A DNA stretch of 64,000 bases from Gemmataceae bacterium (GCA_022842245.1 JALHPZ010000008.1:148263-212262); one strand, 5' to 3'; positions 28,148 to 37,404 are shown, numbered from the stretch's first letter. Translations and numbers: made by a program. The notes: generated by a model not told the origin, from the letters alone.

Positions 28148-29008
28148 TTATCCGGGTCGGCGTTCGGTCGGCCGCGGCGCTTCCGGCCGTCGTTCACCTT
28201 CGCGTCGTTCGCCGCCTTCGGGCCGCGGGCCGTCGGGGCGGCGTTCCATTGGGCGCCCTTCGGGTCGTCGTTCGCCTTCGCGTCGTTCGCCGCCTTCGGG
28301 CCGCGGGGCGTCGGGACGGCGTTCCATTGGGCGCCCTTCCGGACGTCGTTCGCCACCTTCGGGGCGACGTTCCATCGGTCGGCCTTCCGGACGGGCCGTC
28401 TCCGGTCGGCGATCGCCCGATTCAGGACGCGGGGCCGGTCCACCGCGACCGAACCCCATCGGCCCGCCGGGGAATCCGCCGGTCATCGGGCCGCGGTTGA
28501 ACGGGGCTGGACCACCAGATGCGAACGGCGGACCGCCGCGACCCATCGGACCGGCGAAGCCGCCGCCCGTGCGGGCACCGGGGCCACCCGGGCCGGGACG
28601 GCGGTGAGTTCGCTCTATGGCTTCGATTACTTTCTTCGCGGCCGTGGCACGCGCGTCGTCGGGGCCGTTGGCGAGGTTCCGCAGCATCGGCAGGGCTTTT
28701 TCGCCCATGGCCACGAGGCCGGCGCGGGCGCTGTCGCGGACGCTGTCGTGCGGGTCGATCATGTGCTCGGCGAGCATGTGCATCCAGCGTTCCACATGCT
28801 CGCGACCGCCGCGTTCGTCGGCCCGGGGCTGATCGCGGCGTTCTTCGCGCGGCTGGTCCCGTCGTGGTTCTTCGCGGGGTCGTTCGCGGTTGGGCGGACC
28901 GCCGGGGCCACCCGGACCGGGACGGGGCCGGTCGCCACCAGGAGGTTGTGCGTATGCGGTGCCCAACCCGAGGCTGGCGAGTGTCAGGAGTGTCCAGAGT
29001 CGACGCAT
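28148..29008 (-). CDS. Exported Arg/Pro/Glu-rich repeat protein with HEAT-like segment
   Basis: A 286-residue protein with signal peptide MRRLWTLLTLASLGLGTAYA. A charged Pro/Arg/Glu stretch is followed by a HEAT-like helical segment (HMLAEHMIDPHDSVRDSARAGLVAMGEKALPMLRNLA). The C-terminal half is dominated by repeats of GERRPEGRPMERRPDxPRPEG. The repeats form two near-identical 26-residue units plus partial copies. This is a low-complexity, strongly basic-acidic, probably disordered, surface or matrix protein. Function unknown. Confidence 0.75.
   Translation of the reverse strand: MRRLWTLLTLASLGLGTAYAQPPGGDRPRPGPGGPGGPPNRERPREEPRRDQPREERRDQPRADERGGREHVERWMHMLAEHMIDPHDSVRDSARAGLVAMGEKALPMLRNLANGPDDARATAAKKVIEAIERTHRRPGPGGPGARTGGGFAGPMGRGGPPFASGGPAPFNRGPMTGGFPGGPMGFGRGGPAPRPESGDRRPETARPEGRPMERRPEGGERRPEGRPMERRPDAPRPEGGERREGERRPEGRPMERRPDGPRPEGGERREGERRPEAPRPTERRPG
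28203..28361. repeat. 78-bp tandem repeat in the C-terminal coding region
   Basis: Two adjacent copies (28203-28280 and 28281-28361) with only a few differences share the core CGGCGTTCCATTGGGCGCCC. They encode 26-residue protein repeats, and shorter degenerate copies flank them. The unit length is a multiple of three, so copy-number changes would keep the frame. Confidence 0.8.
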
Positions 29009-29119
29009 GGGAGGTGTACCTGAGAGAGGAATCGGTGGGGTTTCCAGAGCCTACAGAATGAAACGGCACAACGGAAGCCGACGCGACAGGCGTCGTCGTG
29101 AATTTCCCGTGAGACAGCG

Positions 29120-30451
29120 TCAGGCGGCGAGGGCCGGGGGTTGGCTCTGCGGGGTGCGCCGTACGACGCGGTTCCACGCCCCGAGCGCGAGGCGCGTGCC
29201 CCAACCCAGGCCGGGCGCGGGCATCGGCGGTTCCAATTCGCTCGTACTCGGCCGAAATACCACGATCAGCAACAGTGGCGTGTACCAGAGCACATACAGC
29301 CCGCCGCGGTCCGCGTACCAGAACTGCACGCCGATGAGCACCGCCGCAGATAGTGCCGCTACGTGAGTCATGGTGCGTACCGACGGCCAGAAGAACGATG
29401 TGAACGTGAACGCGGCGAACACGATAAACACCGGCAACCGGTACGCCCAGTGCACACCCTGCCAGAAACTCTCGGCCAGCGGGCGCTTCCACGGCTGCCA
29501 GTCGGCCAGGTGCAACTGCTGAGAGAGACCGTTGGGATAATAGCCCGCCGCCCAGACCAGGCTGAGCGTCACGGCGAGCGCCACCGCGGACGCCGAGAGG
29601 AAGCCGAGCAGGAACCGCCCCGCGCCCCGCCGCCAGTAGAAGTGCAGCCAGAGCGGAAGGAGCAGCGCCGGGAAGAAGGTCGTGCCCGCGGCGAGGCCGA
29701 GCAGCCACCCCGCCACACGCGGATGCCGGTACGCAAAGATCGCCCACAGCACGAGCGCCGCCGGCAGCACATGGTGCAACTGCGAGATGTGGAACGCCGT
29801 GTACGGCAGCAACAAATAGAGTCCGCCCATCGCCGCCCCGGTTTCCGCGTCCCGGAAGTGCCTCCACCCCACGAAGAACAGCCCGACCACCACCGCCGCG
29901 TGCCCCACCATCGCCAGCCCGCGCACCGTCCAGTTCCGCAACGAAGCGTAGTCCTGCGCGTCGACCGGTTCACCCTTCGCCACAACGGCCGTCGCCCCTT
30001 CCGCCACCCCTTCGATGGCGACGGACTGCTTGCCGACCGGTTCCCACGCGTCCGGCGGCCGCCGCGCCGCCACCGCCGCCAGACAGATGAACAGCGCGAT
30101 CCCCAGCCACGTCAGCCCCGCCACCGACAGGTTCGAGCGCACCGCCGGCCGATGCACCGCCCCCAGATCCAGAAAGCAGCGCACAAACCAGAACGCCGAC
30201 GCCCCCAGCAGCCACGCGTAGCCCCACACCCGCTCCCCGGCCGCGATGCTCGGCTCCGCGCTCGCGGTCTGGTTCGCCTCCTGCAACAGCAGGAACCCCG
30301 GCACGAACAGGAACAGAGCGATCAGATCCCAATTCCGCAGCGCCAGCGGCCGCGGGAAGTGGAAGAACAGCGCCACGGCCAACGCGAACGCGAAATAGAA
30401 CCAGGAGGTCGAGTTCGGCAAATGGAATTCGAAGAAGATCGACGCGAACAC
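29120..30451 (-). CDS. Polytopic membrane protein, possible GT87-like mannosyltransferase
   Basis: A 443-residue protein with roughly ten or more hydrophobic helices (FYFAFALAVALFFHFP, LIALFLFVPGFLLL, LTWLGIALFICLAAVAA, MVGHAAVVVGLFFVGW, LYVLWYTPLLLIVVF). The late segment with paired aromatic residues and WLHFYW resembles GT87/DUF2029-type integral-membrane glycosyltransferases, but no catalytic motif can be pinned down. It stands alone between a repeat protein and a phosphoesterase. The membrane nature is certain; the enzyme class is a guess. Confidence 0.7.
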   Translation of the reverse strand: MFASIFFEFHLPNSTSWFYFAFALAVALFFHFPRPLALRNWDLIALFLFVPGFLLLQEANQTASAEPSIAAGERVWGYAWLLGASAFWFVRCFLDLGAVHRPAVRSNLSVAGLTWLGIALFICLAAVAARRPPDAWEPVGKQSVAIEGVAEGATAVVAKGEPVDAQDYASLRNWTVRGLAMVGHAAVVVGLFFVGWRHFRDAETGAAMGGLYLLLPYTAFHISQLHHVLPAALVLWAIFAYRHPRVAGWLLGLAAGTTFFPALLLPLWLHFYWRRGAGRFLLGFLSASAVALAVTLSLVWAAGYYPNGLSQQLHLADWQPWKRPLAESFWQGVHWAYRLPVFIVFAAFTFTSFFWPSVRTMTHVAALSAAVLIGVQFWYADRGGLYVLWYTPLLLIVVFRPSTSELEPPMPAPGLGWGTRLALGAWNRVVRRTPQSQPPALAA

Positions 30452-30560
30452 CGGTCACTCCTTCGAGGGGGACGGGAATCGGGCAGGATCGTTTTACGGA
30501 GATTCCCGCCCGCGAACGCCGGAATACGATGTCCGCATCCCCTCCCCGCAGGCGACCGCC

Positions 30561-31427
30561 ATGAACGATTTCCCCACCCGTCGCGCCTTCCTGCGCGACG
30601 GCGCGCTCGTCCTCGCCGCCGCTGGCTCCTGCGCCAGCGCTGCCGACGCCCCGGCCACGCGCTTCGGCATCATCACCGACCTCCACTACGCCGACAAGCC
30701 CCCCGCCGGCACCCGCCACTACCGCGAGACGATCGCCAAACTCGCCGAGGCCGGCCGTCAGTTCGCCAAAGACAAGCCTGCCTTCGTGGTCGAACTCGGC
30801 GACCTCATCGACGCCGCCAGCGCCGTCGAAACCGAACTCGCCTACCTCAAGACCATCAACAAGGAGTTCGCCGCCATCGCCAAGGAGCGCCACCACGTCC
30901 TCGGCAACCACTGCGTCGACATGCTCTCGAAGGAGGAATTCCTCGGCGGCGTCGAACGCAAGGACGCCCACTACTCCTTCGACTCCGCCGGCACGCACTT
31001 CGTCGTGCTCGACGCCTGCTATCGCTCCGACGGCAAGCCCTACGGCCGCAAGAACTCCAAGTGGAACGACGCCAACATCCCCGCCGCCGAACTCGACTGG
31101 CTCAAGGCCGACCTGAAGTCCGCGAAGGGGAAGGTGATCGTGTTCGTCCACCAGCGGTTGGACGTGACCAACGACTACCGCATCCAGAACGCCCCCGCCG
31201 TCCGCAAGCTCCTCGAGGAGTCGGGCAAGGTCCTCGCCGTCTTCCAGGGCCACAGCCACAAGAACGACCACAAGGAGATCGCCGGTATCCACTACTGCAC
31301 GCTGACGGCGATGATCGAGGGGAGCGGCGCGGCGAACAACGGCTACTCGACCGTGGACGTGAAGGCCGACGGCACGATCGTCGTAGCCGGCTTCCGCAAC
31401 CAGCAGGGGTACGAGTGGAAGGGATGA
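30561..31427 (+). CDS. Exported metallophosphoesterase (calcineurin-like)
   Basis: A 288-residue protein with a twin-arginine-type signal (TRRAFLRDGALVLAAAGSCASA). Calcineurin-like metal motifs are all present: ITDLHYAD (DxH), VELGDLID (GD), VLGNHCVD (GNH) and FQGHSHKND (GHxH). It likely hydrolyses phosphodiesters or phosphomonoesters outside the cytoplasm. The clean Tat-like signal fits other planctomycete exported phosphatases. Substrate unknown. Confidence 0.9.
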   Translation: MNDFPTRRAFLRDGALVLAAAGSCASAADAPATRFGIITDLHYADKPPAGTRHYRETIAKLAEAGRQFAKDKPAFVVELGDLIDAASAVETELAYLKTINKEFAAIAKERHHVLGNHCVDMLSKEEFLGGVERKDAHYSFDSAGTHFVVLDACYRSDGKPYGRKNSKWNDANIPAAELDWLKADLKSAKGKVIVFVHQRLDVTNDYRIQNAPAVRKLLEESGKVLAVFQGHSHKNDHKEIAGIHYCTLTAMIEGSGAANNGYSTVDVKADGTIVVAGFRNQQGYEWKG

Positions 31428-31772
31428 TCCTCGAATCCGCTTGACAATGCGCGGATCGTCGGGTCGGCCGTGGCCGCCGTCTGCAAAGTGATTCCGCCGC
31501 TCCCGCGCCACCCCCCGGCGGACCCACTCGCGTTTTCCGGACCCACTCCGGTCCACTCAAGCCCCATAAGGACTTACGTCGAATTCGGTGCCGGCCGCGC
31601 CTGCCTCGCTTCGCCGACTACACCATCCATCCCGACGACGCCGACACCCGCCCGCCCAAACCGGTACGCACCCGATCGCAAGCCGCACGGAACGTGACTC
31701 CGGCCGGTTCCGCAGAACGGGCATTTCTGTTCTAGATTCTCATATCGACTCGCTTACTCGCCCGGAGCGCCC
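31428..31772. other. Intergenic region upstream of the Tad ATPase gene
   Basis: About 345 bases between the phosphoesterase and the TadA-like gene. It has no convincing ORF, repeat or hairpin. Short frames here lack family signatures. It probably contains the promoter of the secretion ATPase gene, but I could not locate one with confidence. Confidence 0.4.
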
Positions 31773-33191
31773 ATGGAACCTGTCGAAGGCGTGCGCAGCC
31801 AGAGTGGCTGGCGCACCCTGCCTGCCAAAGAGACGGTTGTTTCCTCTTCAAGCCCGACACCCACCATTACACCGCCCCCCGTATCGATTGCGGCGATCAC
31901 TCACGACCAGCGATCCTCGATCGATCGATACAAGAGGGCGATCCAGAAGCAGATCGTGGATGCGGTCGGCAGTTCGAAATTGAAGACGCCGAATCCGGAA
32001 ACGCAGCGCAGCGAAATCCGGTCATTGATCGTCAAACAGATCGCCCAGGACCCTCCGCCGGCTCCTGTCGCGGAGCATGAGCGAATCGCACGTGAGATTC
32101 TCGACGATATCCTCGGGTTGGGGCCGCTCGAACCCCTGTTCGCGGATCCCGCCATCTCGGACATTCTCGTCAACGGCCCCCACGAGGTTTATGTCGAAAG
32201 GCGCGGGGTTCTGGAATTGACGGACGTGCAGTTCCGTGACGACGACCATGTCGTACAGGTTATCCGCAGGATCGTGGAGCGAATCAATCGCAGGGTCGAT
32301 GAATCCTCGCCGATGGTGGATGCCCGGCTGCCGGATGGCTCTCGCGTGAATGCCATCATCCCGCCCTTGAGTCTTCGTGGCCCCGCGATCAGTATCCGTC
32401 GCTTCGGAAACAAAGCGCGGACACTGGAAGATCTGATCCGGCTTCACATGCTCACGCCCGAGATTGCCAATTACCTCCGGGCCGCGGTGAAGTCCCGTTT
32501 GAACGTCGTGATCAGCGGGGGAACCGGTTCCGGTAAGACCACGCTCCTCAATGCCCTGAGTCATTCGATCCCGGATACCGAGCGGATTGTGACGATCGAG
32601 GACTCCGCGGAACTGAAACTGCAACAGCGTCACGTGCTTCCATTGGAAGCCAGACCGGCCAACATTGAAGGAAGGGGAGCGATCACCGTACGGGATCTCG
32701 TCCGGAACGCGTTGCGGATGCGGCCGGACCGGATTGTCATCGGAGAATGTCGCGGCAGCGAGGCGTTGGACATGCTGCAGGCGATGAACACCGGTCACAA
32801 CGGTTCGCTGACAACGCTCCATGCCAACACCCCGCGGGATGTGTTGGCTCGCCTGGAGACCATGGTGCTGATGGCGGGATACGATCTTCCTGTCCGCGTG
32901 ATCCGCCAGCAGATCGCCTCGGCTGTGAATGTGATCGTGCAGACCAATCGATTGATTGGCGGATCGAGGCGCGTAACGTCTGTGGCCGAGATTACCGGGA
33001 TGGAGCAGGATGTGATCTGCATGCAGGAAATCTTCAACTACCAGCAAACGGGTGTTTCGCCGACCGGAGCGATCACCGGTTTTTTTCAATCGACCGGTGT
33101 CCGGACGAATTACTCCGAACAGATGAATACGGCGGGGTGCCATTTGGAGACTGACCAGTTTGCCCAGCGTGTGCTGCACCGCGATTATTGA
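31773..33191 (+). CDS. CpaF/TadA-family secretion ATPase
   Basis: A 472-residue type II/IV secretion ATPase of the CpaF/TadA type. After a low-complexity N-terminus the family N-terminal domain follows ([32 protein letters not shown]). It has Walker A ([13 protein letters not shown]), the Asp box ([12 protein letters not shown]), Walker B ([35 protein letters not shown]) and the downstream arginine region. It powers Flp/Tad pilus assembly. Only the neighbouring TadZ-like gene on the opposite strand belongs to the same system here; the pilin, protease and secretin genes are outside or absent. Family call very firm. Confidence 0.95.
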   Translation: MEPVEGVRSQSGWRTLPAKETVVSSSSPTPTITPPPVSIAAITHDQRSSIDRYKRAIQKQIVDAVGSSKLKTPNPETQRSEIRSLIVKQIAQDPPPAPVAEHERIAREILDDILGLGPLEPLFADPAISDILVNGPHEVYVERRGVLELTDVQFRDDDHVVQVIRRIVERINRRVDESSPMVDARLPDGSRVNAIIPPLSLRGPAISIRRFGNKARTLEDLIRLHMLTPEIANYLRAAVKSRLNVVISGGTGSGKTTLLNALSHSIPDTERIVTIEDSAELKLQQRHVLPLEARPANIEGRGAITVRDLVRNALRMRPDRIVIGECRGSEALDMLQAMNTGHNGSLTTLHANTPRDVLARLETMVLMAGYDLPVRVIRQQIASAVNVIVQTNRLIGGSRRVTSVAEITGMEQDVICMQEIFNYQQTGVSPTGAITGFFQSTGVRTNYSEQMNTAGCHLETDQFAQRVLHRDY

Positions 33192-33252
33192 TGCGACGAC
33201 GCGCCCGGGGCTCTTGGCGTCGGATCGCCGCGTGTCCCGGTGTCTCCCGGGT

Positions 33253-34446
33253 TCAGGAGTTCCGGAACCGGTTGAGGGCCGTCTTCAAGCGATCCCAGAT
33301 CGGAATGATCGGCAGGTGGACGGGGAAATGCGACTGTTCGAGGATGGTCGCGGCAAGTGCGCGAATGTCGGTGATCGAGCGGCTGGCGGGGACCACCTCG
33401 CGGAGCAATCGGGCTTGCTGGATCGCCGCCTGATGACCCGGACCGTCATCCGCGACGGGCACGACCGGGTTCAATTGCAGTAGATCTTTCAAGGCCGACT
33501 TCGAAAAGGATTTCAGCTCGGAATCGTACTGGTTGACGATCAGTCCGATATCCTTGATGCCCTTTGCGTACAGCGCATCCCGGATGACTTTTGCCGACTG
33601 GACCGAAGGGACGTTCTGTCGCGTCACCAGGAAGATTTGGTCCGCCTCCAGGAGAGCTTGAAAGTAATCGGGATCGAATGTGTATGGCATGTCCATGACG
33701 ATAAAGTTGGACACCTGGCGGAGGCATCGCACGACTTTATGCAGTCGGCCGGGAGGCGGCGTCAATCGGTTGAGGCTCTTGGTTTGGCCTGCGAGAACGA
33801 GCAGATGCTCGTTGTAGGCGGTCAGCGCCGCCTTGACGGTCGCCAGACTCGGATCGGCGTCGTCGGTCAGTAACTCCTGCGTTGTCATCATCGGGTTCAA
33901 ATCGAGTTGCGTTGCCAATCGGCCCATTCCAAGCGACATTTCGGTGAGCACGACCGGTATTTCACCAATCGCAGCCAGTTCGGCGGCCAGGTTGATCGAA
34001 AGGCTTGTCGCGCCGCACCCTTCAATGACTCCACTGATGGCGATGACGATACTCGGCGACTCCCGCAATCCAAATTGCAGAAGCAGTCGATCCAGCGATT
34101 TCTCCAGTTCGAGTGGATCGAACGGAAAGGGGAGAATCTGCGATGCGCCGGCCCGGCTCACCTGAAAGAGCGAGGTCGTATCGACGTCGCCTTCAACGAC
34201 GGCCAGGACGGGCCAGCCCGGAAAGTGCCCTTCCAGTCGGGAGAGCTTTTCGACATCCGATACGGATCGCAATTGAATCACGATCAACCTCCGTGTCGTA
34301 TCCGGAGGAGACGGCCAGCGTTGAAGCATGGCGTCCACGGTTGGAAACTCTTCCGCAATGGTGACCGCATTGTCGATCAAACCCAGTCGCAGTGGCTCCG
34401 GAGTAGCCTGCGAGTGGTGGACGATCACGGCATTCAGTGGAAACAT
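33253..34446 (-). CDS. CpaE/TadZ-like MinD/ParA-superfamily protein with degenerate P-loop
   Basis: A 397-residue protein. The N-terminal part is receiver-like (FPLNAVIVHHSQ ... RLIVIQLRSVSDVEKLSRLEGHFPGWPVLAVVEGD). The C-terminal part is of the ParA/MinD fold (IAISGVIEGCGATSLSINLAAELAAIGEIPVVLTEMSLGMGRLATQLDL). The deviant Walker A reads GVIEGCGATS, lacking the lysines of KGGxGKT, as in TadZ-type proteins that localise pilus assembly. FIVMDMPYTFDPDYFQALLEADQIFLVTRQNVPSV fits the deviant ATPase fold. It lies tail-to-tail with the TadA-like gene. Start at 34446 (MFPLNAVIVHH). Confidence 0.85.
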   Translation of the reverse strand: MFPLNAVIVHHSQATPEPLRLGLIDNAVTIAEEFPTVDAMLQRWPSPPDTTRRLIVIQLRSVSDVEKLSRLEGHFPGWPVLAVVEGDVDTTSLFQVSRAGASQILPFPFDPLELEKSLDRLLLQFGLRESPSIVIAISGVIEGCGATSLSINLAAELAAIGEIPVVLTEMSLGMGRLATQLDLNPMMTTQELLTDDADPSLATVKAALTAYNEHLLVLAGQTKSLNRLTPPPGRLHKVVRCLRQVSNFIVMDMPYTFDPDYFQALLEADQIFLVTRQNVPSVQSAKVIRDALYAKGIKDIGLIVNQYDSELKSFSKSALKDLLQLNPVVPVADDGPGHQAAIQQARLLREVVPASRSITDIRALAATILEQSHFPVHLPIIPIWDRLKTALNRFRNS

Positions 34447-34613
34447 GGGGCGAACTCCGAATGGATAACCACTCGCTTGCAACGAAAGCTTCGGTAGGGG
34501 GATTGGTCGAACTTGCGCGTGGTGTGAATCGATCTTCCGGGCGGTCGTTCAAGATTGCGGTGAAAACGGATCACCATAAAACCGTAGCACAATTTACCGC
34601 TGAAAAAACGGCA

Positions 34614-34648
34614 ATGCGCGATCGATCGGGCAAACATCGATCGCGCAT
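34614..34648. repeat. Perfect palindromic hairpin
   Basis: Arms 34614-34626 and 34636-34648 (ATGCGCGATCGAT / ATCGATCGCGCAT) pair over 13 bases with a 9-base loop, in the region of about 470 bases between the TadZ-like gene and the antitoxin. No T tract follows, so it may be an operator or structural site rather than a terminator. The rest of the region, apart from the pseudogene fragment at 34690-34779, shows nothing clear. Confidence 0.65.
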
Positions 34649-34689
34649 GCATTCGTGTTAATTATAGAGTGTTCGGTTTTGCGATGGCC

Positions 34690-34779
34690 TCACTTCCCCT
34701 TCACATCGAAGCAGAGCAGCACGTCCATGTCGCGGACGTAGAAGCCGCCGTTGGCGACGACGGGGTGCGGCCAACCGGT
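34690..34779 (-). pseudogene. Remnant of the 3' end of a PQQ-propeller gene
   Basis: These bases match the 3' end of the intact PQQ-like gene (35632-35717) at about 82 of 86 positions and end in their own TGA stop. They encode the terminal residues HPVVANGGFYVRDMDVLLCFDVKGK. Upstream coding sequence is missing. The fragment and the intact gene end flank the toxin-antitoxin pair as direct repeats. Confidence 0.82.
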
Positions 34780-34918
34780 GCGATTCGTTCAAGCATCAGT
34801 ATCTCGCGAGGGCTTCCGCCCCGCCCCCCCCGCGTCCAGGGGGCAAGTCGATCCGCTCTTAAAACCCATCTTTGCCAACGTGGGCTATCGTATATCATCG
34901 CAGCAGGAGGAGCCTTGC

Positions 34919-35161
34919 ATGACCACCGAAACCATCTTCACCGAAGCCCTCGCCCTGCCTGCCGAACAGCGGGCGAAACTCGCCGCCCGGTTGCGTCAGT
35001 CTCTGTTCATCGTCTCGAATCCTGTTCAATCGCAGCAGATCCCTGGCCCTGAGGGAAGCCTCGGCGACCATCCGCTCTTCGACGAATGGCTGGCGGCCGT
35101 GGCCGCGCAGCGTCGGCAACGGGAGGCCGAAGAAGAAGCAATCGAAGCGACTGGAGGATGA
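34919..35161 (+). CDS. Antitoxin-like protein, putative addiction-module component
   Basis: An 80-residue protein with the helix TEALALPAEQRAKLAARLRQSL, typical of the short addiction-module component family (TIGR02574-like), then an acidic/basic C-terminal helix. A strong ribosome site (GCAGGAGGAG) precedes the ATG at 34919. Its stop overlaps the start of the PIN-domain toxin by four bases (ATGA), the classic antitoxin-first layout. It presumably binds and neutralises the neighbouring toxin and may repress its own promoter. Confidence 0.78.
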   Translation: MTTETIFTEALALPAEQRAKLAARLRQSLFIVSNPVQSQQIPGPEGSLGDHPLFDEWLAAVAAQRRQREAEEEAIEATGG

Positions 35162-35583
35162 GAGTGGCGATGTACCTGTTCGACACCGACACCCTCAGCC
35201 TCTATCAGCACGATCACCCTCGTTTGCTGGGGGCAATCGCCGGTCATGCGAACGACGATCTTGCGATCTGCACGATCACGGTCGACGAACAATTGAGCGG
35301 CTGGTTCGCGATGGCGCGGTCCGCACGGACGCCGGCCGAGCAAGCTTCGGCCGCGACTTTCTTGATCCGGTTGGTCAATTCATGGAAACGGTTCAAGATC
35401 GTTCCCTACACGATGGGCGCGGTATTAGGATTCGAGCGACTCTTGAAACTCAAACTCAACGTCGGTCGTAACGACCAGCGCATCGCGTGCATCGCGCTCG
35501 AACTCGGCGCGACGGTCGTGACCCGCAATCGCCGCGACTTCGCCCGCATCCCCGGATTGACGATCGAAGATTGGTCGCTGTGA
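35158..35583 (+). CDS. PIN-domain toxin (VapC-like ribonuclease)
   Basis: A 141-residue PIN-domain protein. The acidic active-site positions are visible: YLFDTDTLSLY (first Asp), TVDEQLSG (Glu), NDQRIACIALELGATVVTRNRRDF (Asp of NDxxIA plus the conserved TRNxxDF). VapC-type toxins are Mg2+-dependent RNases that cut tRNA or rRNA. ATG 35158 overlaps the antitoxin stop (ATGA), so translation is coupled. The module is flanked by copies of the 3' end of a PQQ-propeller gene, suggesting it was inserted or carried by a duplication. Confidence 0.9.
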   Translation: MRVAMYLFDTDTLSLYQHDHPRLLGAIAGHANDDLAICTITVDEQLSGWFAMARSARTPAEQASAATFLIRLVNSWKRFKIVPYTMGAVLGFERLLKLKLNVGRNDQRIACIALELGATVVTRNRRDFARIPGLTIEDWSL

Positions 35584-35627
35584 AAGCGTCTTAAATCGCT
35601 CGCGCGGCCCGGCTCGCCGGGGTGGGG

Positions 35628-36857
35628 CTATTTCCCCTTCACGTCGAAGCAGAGCAGCACGTCCATGTCGCGGATGTAGAAGCCGCCGTTGGCGACGACG
35701 GGGTGGGGCCAGCCGGTCGTCTTCGTCTTGAGGGGCTGCTTGAAGCGGGAGATTTCCTTGTACTCCTTCGGGTCGGGCTGGACGAGGGCGATGTCGCCGG
35801 AGTTGTAGCCGCGGACGTAGAGTTTGCCGTCGGCGAAGCAGATCGAGGCGGGGCCGACGGAGTTGTCCTTCCAGAGGATCTTGCCGGTGGCGAAGTCGGC
35901 GCAGAAGAGACCGGTGCCGGCGGTGGCGTAGAGGTGGCCGTCGTGCAGGATGGCGCCGCCGAGACTGGGGGCGAGCGCCTTGTCGAAGTAGAGTTCCTTG
36001 GCTTCGACGCCGGCGTTCGACGCGATCAGTTCGAGCGCCGCGCCGCCCGTGCGGGAACCGGCGATGAACACCTTGTTGCCCGAGACGACCGGCGTGAGGA
36101 TGCTCGCGCCCGGATCCTGCGTGCGGCTGTGCTTCCAGAGGAATTCGCCGGTCTTGGCGTCGCAGCCGACGAGCGACTTGCGCAGGTACTGCACGTATTG
36201 TTTCCGACCGCCGCCTTCGACGGTCATGATCGAGGCGTACTCGGCGAGGTCGCCGCCGGGCACGGCGCACTTCCAGATCACCTTGCCGTCGGCCTTGTTG
36301 AGCTTGGCGAGCGTGGCGGTCGATCCGCCGGGCGTGCAGACGACGGCATCACCATCGATGAGCACCGATTCGGTGTAGGCCCACATTCCGACCTTGCCCT
36401 CGAAGTCCTTCTTGAAATTGACGTGCCAGACGACCTCGCCCTTCGTGGTGAGGCAGTTGAGTTCGCCGTCGGAGGCGAGGCAGTAGAGGCGGTCGCCGTC
36501 GACGGTGATGGAAGCGCGGGTGCCGGGGTATTGGGGGCCATCGTTCTTGCCGACGGTGCCGATCTTGGTGGACCAGATTTCCTCGCCGGTCGCTTCCTTG
36601 AGGGCGACGGCGAATTCCTCCATCCCCTTCGTGGTTTGAATGTAGACGACGCCCTTCACGATGGTGGGCGAGGAGTAGCCGGTGCCGAGGTCGGTGCGTT
36701 TCCAGCGGAGGGGCGGGCCGTCCTTGGGCCACTCTTTCAGAAGTCCGGTCTCGGCGGATTTCCCGCTGCGTTCGGGGCCGCGCCACTGGGGCCAGTCGGC
36801 GGCGAAGGCGGGCGCGGCGACGGTGAGCAAGAGGAGGGAAGCGAGCGTGCGATTCAT
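35628..36857 (-). CDS. Exported PQQ-like beta-propeller repeat protein
   Basis: A 409-residue protein with signal peptide MNRTLASLLLLTVAAPAFA followed by DWPQWRGPERSG, the standard planctomycete propeller opening. WxxxL/W-docking PQQ-like repeats follow (LKEATGEEIWSTKIGTVG, LTTKGEVVWHVNFKK, LNKADGKVIWKCAVPGG, DAKTGEFLWKHSRTQD, FATGKILWKDNSVG). The family probably acts as an extracytoplasmic binding propeller; quinone dehydrogenase activity cannot be claimed from this sequence. It reads toward the toxin-antitoxin pair, and a second copy of its last 86 bases lies on the far side of that pair. Confidence 0.9.
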   Translation of the reverse strand: MNRTLASLLLLTVAAPAFAADWPQWRGPERSGKSAETGLLKEWPKDGPPLRWKRTDLGTGYSSPTIVKGVVYIQTTKGMEEFAVALKEATGEEIWSTKIGTVGKNDGPQYPGTRASITVDGDRLYCLASDGELNCLTTKGEVVWHVNFKKDFEGKVGMWAYTESVLIDGDAVVCTPGGSTATLAKLNKADGKVIWKCAVPGGDLAEYASIMTVEGGGRKQYVQYLRKSLVGCDAKTGEFLWKHSRTQDPGASILTPVVSGNKVFIAGSRTGGAALELIASNAGVEAKELYFDKALAPSLGGAILHDGHLYATAGTGLFCADFATGKILWKDNSVGPASICFADGKLYVRGYNSGDIALVQPDPKEYKEISRFKQPLKTKTTGWPHPVVANGGFYIRDMDVLLCFDVKGK

Positions 36858-37026
36858 GACGGCCTCGATGAGCATGATGCAGAGATCATACCGACGGCGA
36901 GGGAGTCGGGAAACGAAAACGATGGCCACGAAACGAGGAGAAGGTGAGGAAGGTGTTAATCGCTTTTTGTGCCGCGAGTGAGTTGTCGAATTTGATGGTG
37001 TGACATTTGTCGACTCCGCCGGCCCT
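36858..37026. other. Intergenic region upstream of the PQQ-like gene
   Basis: The 5' side of the gap between the PQQ gene and the DUF1501 gene (36858-37404) has no convincing ORF. The part from 37027 onward is filled by nested palindromes described separately. A promoter for the minus-strand PQQ gene is expected here but was not located. Confidence 0.35.
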
Positions 37027-37253
37027 CTTCAGTCCGAAGGACTGGGAGTGCTTAGCCCCGGGCGAGCCGTCTTCGGCGACGCCCTGAGTCGCCGCCGATC
37101 CAACCCGCAGTCCAACGGACTGCGACAAACCGAGATCCCGTCAGCGTCCTGTCTCAGCCCTTCGGGCTGATGGTTGTCCTCACCCGTTACCCAGGGCGTC
37201 GTCGCAAAGCCTCCTCGCCCTGGGCTACGCACTCCCAGTCCTACGGACTGAAG
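37027..37253. repeat. Cluster of REP-like palindromes inside a large inverted repeat
   Basis: Two 40-base arms (37027-37066 and 37214-37253) are near-perfect reverse complements. Within and at their ends are short hairpins of one type: CAGTCC-GAA-GGACTG, CAGTCC-AAC-GGACTG, CAGTCC-TAC-GGACTG, and CAGCCC-TTC-GGGCTG. The family CAGTCCNNNGGACTG looks like a dispersed palindromic repeat. The interior lacks a credible gene. Confidence 0.75.
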
Positions 37254-37404
37254 ACCGGCGCACTAAACAAGTTTGCCACCCACATCCCTGACGCACACCC
37301 TTGTATCGCTTCGTGGCCAAAATTCCCTTTCCCCTTTCGCGTCGAATATGCGATGATATCGGTCCTGCCTGACGACCGATCCGCGTTCATCCCTACCTGC
37401 CGGT

